A DNA stretch of 64,000 nucleotides from Pelodera strongyloides (taxonomy: Eukaryota; Nematoda; Chromadorea; Rhabditida; Rhabditidae), in assembly GCA_036852015.1 (NCBI GenBank), contig JAANDG010000008.1, positions 1-64,000 on the forward strand. The letters run 5' to 3'. The first letter of the stretch is position 1. Each line of letters begins with the position of its first letter. Of this stretch, positions 51,401-61,500 are shown piece after piece. The position numbers were made by a program, and so were the translations under genes. A model generated the notes under the pieces. That model had not been told where the DNA came from, made no database searches, and saw only the letters and a list, made by a program, of their open reading frames with translations.

Positions 51401-53445
51401 CGCACCGGCAGGAGAACCAATTGATTCGTAGATACTTAAAAATTATTGTTTTTTTTCTAAAGTTTATATCATAGTGAATCTTGATGCACAAGCTATTATT
51501 GTTTTGTCAAAAATTCCTCGAAGCACTTATCTTCTGTTCCGGGAATACTCTAAAGAGCACATAAAGAAAATTCGCTTCTCCAGCACAATTTTTTAAACCG
51601 CGTGCCATAGCGCTTTAAAACTTTCGCTTACCTAGGCGGTTTCGTGGGCGGCGGAGGTGGTGGAGGTGGAACAACCGTGGTATCCGATGTCTCCTCGGTC
51701 TGAGATTAGCAATTATGAAACTATCGATTATTTGATTTATCAAACATTAAACATTAAACATTTATTGCAAAAAAATGCACACACCACAGAGGGTGGAAAA
51801 TACAATTGAACGAACAACATAAATTTAAGAAACAGCCAAACGAAAATAATTCACAGGGAACATAATACACACTACAACACCACACGGGGGAACAAGAACA
51901 AGAACACGTTTTCAATATCACCAAGATAATCACATATCAAATACTTCGAGTAAAGAGTGGAAAATTGCCAAGTGAAGCCTGCCCACGCCTAACTTGGGGG
52001 GATAATAATAAATAATGAATATTCCAAAGGTATGTATACTGCTGTGAGACCTCCCCAAGCCTTACAGGATTAATGTAAAACATTAAACTAATTAGGTAAC
52101 GACATATATACTTAAATTATCATTGATTGCAATTATGTATATGTCAATCCTTTTCTGTGTCAATTAACGACTAGCATAACTTCTTGTGGGTTTTTATACA
52201 CACCTTCCCTGGTTCCATTGAACATTGTTTGCGCAATAAATTATTGATTGATTGATAAAACAGGTCCTTCAAAAATCAATAAAACTGATGTCTACCTTAT
52301 TATTGGCGTCTGTCTCTGTCGGTGTCGTCGCCGTCGCGGGTTCCGACGGAATTTCTTCGTGATGAATCACATTCTCGGTGTTCAATCCGAACATATCCAC
52401 TCCGGCATGCGAATGATGGAATTCGGGCAGAATCGGGGCAGGATGGTGGAGCGCGTGAGTGGTTCTAAAAAAATCGTGCATTATTATGGTATAATATTAC
52501 CATTATTTGCCTACCAAAGATGACATTTAGATGTGATATATTTATATTGAGCTGTTTTGCACTCTGAGTAGGCTGAGGCTGAGGTGTGCAGAAAATCCAA
52601 AAATTGTGTGAATAGTGGCCAAAACGTTTTTAACATAAAATCTAAACGTATGTGCTTGTCACTGTTATTATCTAATAAGCTATAATATACGTTTCAATAT
52701 ATGTGGATGGAGTTTGTCAAGGTACGTTTCAATACATGGGGGTGGAGATGTTCAACATACGTTTCAACATATGGGTGGAGTTTTTTCATTCGCCCAGTAT
52801 TGCATAACTAAAGTACTAAAGTATAAAACTTGCTGTGTTGGTGGAAGTGCTGAAGCAGGTCGTTCTTCCTCCTGTCCTGCCGGTGTCGTCAAGAAGTATG
52901 CGAACCGGAATACAGTAAGAAGAAGCAGGTATACAGTATAGGCGATTCCCTTGCCAGCTTGGAAGATAATTGCGACAATGGAAGCGATCAATTGCATCCA
53001 GGTCATCTGTCTGGAATATTAGGGATAATTACGGCAATTAAATAAGAAAAAGGGAAGGTGACAGCGGTGACAGGTCATTAGAAGACATTGAATCAGCATG
53101 GTGATTTTTAAAGCGAAATACCGGCCGGTTCTTACATATTTATGGCTTGAATTTAACGCGATTTCTTATTCAAATTTTTGTTCATTTGCACACACTGCAT
53201 AGGAATGCTGGTATACTGGATGTGTTTCAAAAAACGACCAGTATTTCGCTTTAACTAAAATTTATGGGGGAACTCAAAACGCACGCAAATCAAATTACGA
53301 AACGAATTGATTGATTTTTTGGTTGCGAGAGATTTTTCTACTGTTATCTCGCTTTGTTAATAAAAAAATATTAATATGTACTCGTTTTACTTAAATTTAT
53401 TCTTCTCACATCCATGTTCTCCGCGTTACTACCCCCTCTCTCTCT

Positions 53446-53480
<35 letters not shown>

Positions 53481-54127
53481 AGTATAACAAAATATTTAAT
53501 TTAGTAAATACCGCACCTAATTTTCGCTGAAAATGCTTTGGCTGTCTTCTGGACGTTTTCCGGCTTCAGTGCATTAGCTGCATTGACTCCCAGATTATAA
53601 CCGCTCTTGAAGGTCTCCGTGAGCTGTCTGGAAACGAAATACAAATTAGAAACATTTTTGTAAAAACGTGAAACATTTTCACTTTGGAGGAACTAAATGA
53701 ATGATTACAAATACCAGTGCGCTATTTCTAAGGAACCGCAGTCTGCCGCGCAATTGATAGCCATAAAATACCGCAAAATAATTCGATTTTGGAGTTACTG
53801 TAGCCATGCTAGTTTGTATCAACCCAAAAAAAAACATTCGTTCCATAGCGCCTGACAGTAAATCTTATATAACTGAGTGGCTAATTAACTAGTATCTATT
53901 CCTGAAGAAATTTAATTGCTCACTCTCCAGCTGATGTCTGTTGTAAGAAGTAGTCCCTCTGTTTAATTGCTCTCTCCATCTTCGAGTCCCCGTCCCCAGT
54001 GGAAATCTCCGCCGCGTGTTGCATCTCAAAGATGGTGTCCTCGCAGAAGTTAATGAAGGCCTCCAACTTGCCCTGGTCGCCGCCGTCGTCCTGGAGCACG
54101 TTGAACAGGAACGAGTTCTTCGAATCC
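45420..54127 (-). CDS. ryr: RyR exons: membrane domain, pore and C-terminus
   Basis: Exons: 53924-54127, 53517-53627, 52830-53010, 52296-52464, 51632-51699, 51299-51434, 50821-50932, 50267-50376, 49850-49921, 49368-49463, 48844-48960, 48511-48581, 48066-48258, 47480-47617, 46760-46916, 46420-46514, 46135-46205, 45420-45573. They begin at [19 protein letters not shown] and pass through a hydrophobic segment (52830-53010), a His/Pro-rich divergent linker (52296-52464) and a polyproline stretch (51632-51699). Then come S1 ([20 protein letters not shown]), S4 ([20 protein letters not shown]), S5 ([18 protein letters not shown]), the filter [12 protein letters not shown]6 ([20 protein letters not shown]) and the zinc-site CFIC motif. 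The linker exons are the least conserved. Confidence 0.93.
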
Positions 54128-57100
54128 CTAAAATTTTGTATAAAATAAAAATAAGGCTCCTCTTGTAAACAGTTTGTTTTTCACACTTTGCATACTTCTT
54201 TCCCTAGCTCGACGCGCATTATGGGGTTTCCAAGTATCCCAAAAATCGGTGTGATTCTGCCAATACTACCGTATTTCTGCACGAAACACGCATATATAAT
54301 ATGAAAAATTAAAAAAACGATCTCGTGTAGTTCTAAAATACTGTAAGTTTTCACCATACTTGAAAACCCATGATATATAAGCCGTGATCAGCTTACAGTA
54401 TAATTATCTTCATGAAAAGTTGCGTAATGTGTCGATAGTCACTAAGTATTTATTAGAAGATAAGTGACAAACTTCCCCACCTAATCTGCTGTTTTCCCCA
54501 CTGTTCCAGCCAGCTCTCCTGTATTTCGAAGTAGATCTTCTCAACTCTCTTCGATGAGCCCATGATCTCAATTCTTCCGAGGAACGGATCAAAGTATTCG
54601 AGAAGAGTCTGAGCCTTCTCTATGATTTTCTCCAATCGGGGATCATTTGTGATGTGCTCCTTCAGGTTTGTGAGCAGAATCGCAAGGTTGAAACCTGAAC
54701 AGAGGAGTAAAAATTAAACGGTCGGCTTCCAAGGCAATAGGCTTATTTTTTTTGCAATAGAACACATCCGTGAATATGTATAGAACAATGGAAAAATCAG
54801 TCACAGAGTGCACAATAGCTTTATTTTTTTTGTAATAAATTCTAGAACAAGCTCTTCTCTTGCTTTCTTTATTGACGCCCTTCAAGATTTCATTATTCTA
54901 AAAACCGCAAAGTATAGTCAATAAGTAAAGCAAAGGCTTTTCAAAAGATAAGTAAACTCACATAAGAAGCTAGACCTCTTAAATGTGTCTAGCCTGTGTG
55001 TGTGTGTTTTCTCTCTTGTTTGTATTTATGTGCACTTTTTATGGAATGGAATAAAGAGTTAATAATAAGTAAAATTCCTACCGATGTCTCTAGCTGGATT
55101 ATGGAATCTTTCCGTGAATTCCATGTAGTCCACCTTTCCATCGTTGTTCACATCAGTGCACATCATCAAATAAGTTATATCCTCGCTGAATGTTAGGTTA
55201 TTATAATCTTTTTTTTTTGAAATGCACTTTCTTTCTGACAATAAACCTGGCAGGCGTTTTAGAGAATTATCACTCTATCTTAATTATGGAACTATTTAGA
55301 TTATTACGCGGCTATGTAGTGCAGTATCGGCGAAACGAAAAAAAATCGGTACCTCAAGTTTGTTAATTTGCTTGTAACTTACACAGTGTACATCTTCTGT
55401 GATTCCATGGCTCGCTGGAACTCCTTTGGTGAGATCCATCCATCGCGATTGGTGTCGAAATCCTTCAAATAGTTAACATTCATACTACAAATACCCGACG
55501 AATCTTATTATATAAAGGAGAAGAGTTTACTTTTTTGTTTGTGTGAACATAACGAAATCTTTTCATAAAGAAAATTTTCTATTGGCAAAGAGCATACAAA
55601 ATCTTGCCGCTGGCGAGATTCGAACCCACAGCAGCGCGCAACCCCTCGATTCATAGTCCAACGCTCTACCTGTTGAGCTATGCTAGCTTATGGCAAGGAT
55701 AATCCTCTCCCCTACATACAACACCTTTAATGGCAACTTTGCATGGTAGAGCATTAGTCGAGTGAAGATCAAAACTGATTATTATACGTTTCCACAATCA
55801 GAGACGTGTGAATGTGTGGGAGGAGAAAAAGACGAGAGTTAACTTTTTACATTGTAGCAATTCTTTTTTAAATAGGGAAACAATCGGCCGAAGGCCGATT
55901 CCTCCAGTCGGAGAAGAGCCCGTAGGGCTCTTCGAACGGCTGGTACATAATATTGATGACAACCCTAAGCCTAAGCCAATTGTCTGTTCGCAGTGCACAG
56001 CATACTAATATTGTAAAAGAGCCAACTTTTAGAAGCCCCCATACCTAAAAGCGAGCGAGTACCTTCATACGGGAACTTTTAGTTTATTTTGCTCAAAACA
56101 GTGCGTTTCAACAAATTCTCTTATATTTTCTAAGATTTCTCTGGCGCCTCAATTTTTTTTTTCATATCGATCGATAATCTCATGTTTTCCAGCTGTGTTC
56201 TCTATGTCTATATCTCCGCTAGGAGATCTTCAGGAAGTATTTTTTCCATATTCTTTGTTAAAATCAAACTCCCTTTAAAGTACGAGAACTCCTTACTTGG
56301 AATGCCTGGCTGGTCGTCAGGTCCTTCAGTTTGAGGAACATGTCCGAGAACTTGAGGATCTTCTCGACACTCGGCTGTGACTCCACAAGAGCGTCTACCA
56401 TCTGCTTACCAATCGGACCGTTGAGGACATTACCTGAAGATATAAGATATAAGTAAAATAATAACGAGGGGTCGCACATGAGTGAAACGTTTATTGATCT
56501 GTCTTGGGCAGAAAGAGAAAGAATTTAGAAACAGCACACGAAAACCGCCATCCGTCATAACCCTGTGCTCAGAATGTAGTGCCCAAGTGCTCATGTAAAG
56601 TAAATCCTTTTTGTTATAAGCACACTCTAATTGTCCAAAAGATATTCAGTAATCCAGGAAATTAGATCAGTTTTGAGGCCTGAGACTTCAGAGGCCATAT
56701 TCACCACTCCGATTCCCTCGGGGAAATAGTCCCTGGAGACAGAAAATAGCATTCTAATGTGAGACACGTAGAGAAAAAGATGGGGAAGGAATTCCCCATG
56801 GGGAATTGAGTGGTGAATATGGCCTCTACTCTAGTGTCCAAGGTCCAAACGTACCTTCTAGCATAGAGAGCATGAGCACAATCATATCCTTTTGTAGATT
56901 CAAGAATTCTCGAAGCAGCTCCAATTGGGTACTGTTTCTGTACAATTTCTCCATCATATGTGCAAAAAGGAAGAAGAATCCATTGATTGCATCCCACAGA
57001 CGAGAATTGGCCAATGTCATTTGGTTGCCAACACATGGACCCTAAAGCAAAATTAGAATATCGGTTTTCAAAATATTCAGAAAAAATAATCTGAGCAGCT

Positions 57101-58521
57101 AAGCTGATGAAGTCGACAAAAATACGGACTTTCTTCCGCATAATTGAGACTGCGTTTACTATTCCATTCATCCTATGATATACGATACAGCCATATAGCC
57201 TCCACAAAGGTTATTTATCGTTCAGAGAATACAGCGGCCCTCTGGTCATTAGCCATTACTTCTATGTAATTTCACAGTCTAGCCTAAACCATACGCAAAA
57301 TAGTATTTAACACATACTTGAATACTCTCAGTGAGTGTGTTGAACACTTGACTGCAGACCTGGATAGCCCTTAGGAAGTACTCCTTTCCGCCGACGTCAA
57401 TTACTTCCTGAATGACTATATTTAAATTCCACTTAAATATTTCCATGTATCTCATAGGTTGAACTAAACTTCTAGGTACCGGAATTTACCGGAATTGCTG
57501 ACCATGGTAATGTAATTGTCACCCTTATACTGTAACTCATAGGCACCGGAATTTATCGGCGTTGTTGATCATCACAGTTATTAATTTCCAACTCTATACT
57601 GTAATTAAAACGATGTAATTACCTTAATTTCTGAATAATTTAATTACCTTGCTTGAGTAGTGCCAGTAAAAGTCCATGACACTCTCTTGAAGCCGAAGTA
57701 AGTAGTCGACAGTGGAGTTGATCAGGTTGACTGATGTAGTATGCCCGGGCTGTGTTCGGAGGTAGTTTTGGAATTCTGAAGGAAAACTATTAGTTTGTAT
57801 ATTAGTCAGGTACCTCTTTTTTCTTTACTTGCAAAGTAAGAGGGGATAACAGAAACCTGAATTCAAATTATATTGAAATATAAAGAAAAATTCAAAGGGA
57901 TCTGAAAAACACCTAAATAGCGCTGCGTAATACCAGCCAGGAGGACAGGCGACGAGTTTCAGAGTCCGTATTCAACAACACGCACGGAGCCCTCCCTGGC
58001 CTCCCCAGACAGCTAAAGAGTGCGTCGAGAGTGCGATATCAGAAGAGATTCAGAGCGCTCATGAGCCTAGGGAGGGCTCCCTGTGTGTTTGGTGAATACG
58101 GCCTCAGACGTCATATACATTTTTTCTAATTATAAAACCTGAACGCTAACTTACCCAAATTGTGACCCTCGCAAGTCAGCTGCATGAAACGGAAGAGTGA
58201 ACAGGTAAACTCGGCATCGTTCAAGTTCTGATTATCACCGGCGGCCAGCTCAGCGCCCATTCCAAGTCCCTCGGCCTGAATATTTCGTGTTAGCTTTTAA
58301 AATTCCAAGCAATATAATACATTGCTAAATAAAAACATTCCCAAAGATTCCTGAATTTCTTTGTTACTTTAGCAACATCGTTTTGGAACTACATTGTACC
58401 GTTGTTGGAAAGTATTTCCAAATATCTACATTATCTACTTTTTTTAATCGTCTCTCACGCCGTTGCGCTCTGTCAGCTCTGTGTATAAGTGATAGAGTGG
58501 CAAACATTATTAAGTACGACA

Positions 58522-58583
<62 letters not shown>

Positions 58584-61500
58584 AGGATTATGTATGCACT
58601 CTTTGAAGAGGACCAGGCTTTTAAAAGTGATAAAATACCTTAATTTGTCTCTCAAACATTTCCAGGTTGAGCACCGAACACTTATTCATAAGACCGGCGA
58701 TCGAGGTGAAGAAACGGACGTCTTTTTTCGTTTGCAGGTACTCGATCAAAATCTGAAGAACATTTTGTTAGGCTTAGGCTTAGGCTTAGGATAGCATGCA
58801 ATTTCTCGAACTGCTAACTGTGACTAACTAGGATGAACACCACTAAAAATATTTTCCAATTTTCATGCATATTGTTCACTTTTTTGCAGAATCCGATTCA
58901 TCACCTATTGGCCTCTTTTCGTAGTTTTAAGACATGATGAAACCCAAACGTTCCATTCAAGGACTCTTTTCCACGATAAAATACAGTTCAATTCTCAATT
59001 ACAGTATCATGCACATTATGTCAGGCTACCGTACTCACTCACCTTTTGAATGTCGATATTACCACCAGATAGCAGATGAATTCCGAGTTGAAGAGTCTGT
59101 GCAACCATATCATTCGGTTCTCCATTGACAGCCGAGAGATACATCAGACACATAATGGCAGCGCCGCGGTCGGCTAGGACAGCCTGCTCGGCGCGGAGCG
59201 CTTGCGCGGCCTCTTCTTTTTGCTAAAAATGGAGGATAAATACTGTGATCCAGTGCGGTTGTACTCATCATATCATAGCTCTAAAAATTATGTGAAATGA
59301 AAAGAAACATTTCCAGCGAGTCTCTCATCAGTTTCAAAACAATTAATAGGATTTCTAGACATCAGAGGCCGGTTTCACAAAAAAATAACGCTGGGGTAGG
59401 TTACAGGCGTCTCCTGTTTAGAGTGCTCTCTCGGCCGTTTCTGCTTTTGACAGGCAGCGAGAGAAGGCCGAGAGAGCACGCTAAACAGGAGACGCCTGTA
59501 ACCTACCCCAACAGTAAACTTTTGTGAAAACAGCTTCAGGACAAAAAAAAATTGTTCAAGAACTCACAGCTTGGTCGACTTCTCCCTCCTCCCCGTTGTC
59601 ATCCTCATCATCTTCAATGTGCACACTCTGCGCCATCACATCGGCGAATCGCACATAAAGAGCGTCCTCGGCGATTGACTTTGCCTGAAATATTAAATTT
59701 TAAATTTATGGGGCTTGCCAAAAAGTACCCCAAAAAAGTGTGTTTATAATATATTTATAATATTTATAATATGTTTCTGTCAATACTACCGTATTTTTGA
59801 ACAAAACCTGCATATTTACAATGAAAATTTGAAAAAAGAATATTGTCGTGTGGTTCCAAGTTCCAAGATACGGTAAATTTTCATCAAACCCCCATTAATC
59901 ACTTAAAAAGGGGAAACATAGAGATGAGTGACGTATATAAGACATCATTCAATTAGGCCAGAGTAGCTTGTTGTTGCGCTCTGTTCCTGCTTGATTGTTT
60001 TGCGCTCTCGTGGCTCAACCGTGTTAGAAAATTTCACTTTTCACTATCATTAAAAAAAGCGTTTAAATAAATTTGAAGCTAGAAATTATCCCTTTGAAAA
60101 TATTGGTTACCTGACTCTCCTCGCTGGTGGCCGCACGTTGGAAGCATCGAATGAGCTGCTTGAGTGGATCGGGACGAGAACTAAACGTTTTTAGTAAATT
60201 AATGTTAATTACAATAAGCTGATCCAAAGTCAAACTACTGACAGAACCTTGCTCAGAGCCTGTCCGAAAGCACGCCAAAACGCCAAGCATGCAATTCCCG
60301 AAAGACGCGAGTATCAGACTAACAATAAGGAAGTTCTAAGTTCTAAGCGCTACTAATAATACAAGTGTTTATAAATCGGAGTTTTTTTATCGGAAAAGTT
60401 GATGGAGTTCTAATCATCACGATCAAAAATGGAAGATGACAGAAAAGCGACAGCGAAGGTTGAATCAACACACTACCAACACGCAAGCATTATTCAACAA
60501 CTACCGTAGTTCACCGCTGGGAAGTGCTAGTTAACAAACTGCTACGCTAATGTAACATTTCGAGAATATACTGGTTAATACTCCTTACCAGCCTATGCGA
60601 CGACGCGTCGAACTAAAACAAAAGTATACTATTATATTAATATATATATAGGCTGCCCTGAAAGTATCTGTGGTAAATAACTACAGATTGTGTCCCGTGG
60701 GCCCAAATCATTCAGCTTTTGAGTACTTTTACAAATTGACTTAATAGTGTATGAGCTATCGTTCAGAGGTCAGGTTCAGAGACTTCAGGACCATATTCAC
60801 CACTCCGATTCCCTTGAGGAACTATTCTCTGGGGACAGAAAATAACATTCTAATGTGAGACACGAAGAGAAAGACGCGGAATTCCCCATGGGGACCTGTG
60901 TGTTGAATGTGGCCTTAGGAGCCTATATTTCAAAAACAAAGGGAGATCCTCTAGACGCGTTAAAGCGAAAATCCGGCCGTTTTTTGAAACTCATCGTGGA
61001 CAACTGAATCCTTACGTATTTATGCTAATTTGCTCGAATTCAGCTCGATTTTTTATTCTAATTTATGTTCATTTGCCTAAGCTGAATAAGAATGCCGGTG
61101 TACTCGATGTGTTTCAAAAACCGGCCGGCACTTCGCTTTAAGACCCACTCTTCCTTGCTTTCCTCCGTCACAATGACTCCGTCTTCGGAAATTTCGATTC
61201 GCGGAGAATCGTCTTCTTCAATGTCCGCCTAAAATGCCCAAAATACAAACACATTAGCCTCATTAGCGCCAAAAGCGCGCCAAGTCAGTGCGACCCTTAT
61301 TGCGCATTTGCCGCGTACACATTAGCGCCAGAAGTGTGCGAAGTCAGTGCGAGCCCCTATTGTGCAATTGTCATGTTCGCCTACTCATGGCTCACCCTTT
61401 GCACACTTTTGGGTGAGCCGCGCATGCGTCGTCGTCGCCCCTCCCCTTTTGACCAAAAAACGGCAAAAAAGAAGATGAATTGCGTACGCAAATATCGGTG

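Noticed and set aside
55606..55687. Functional tRNA-His (ATG)
   Set aside because: Acceptor stem mostly unpaired and the anticodon stem mismatched.
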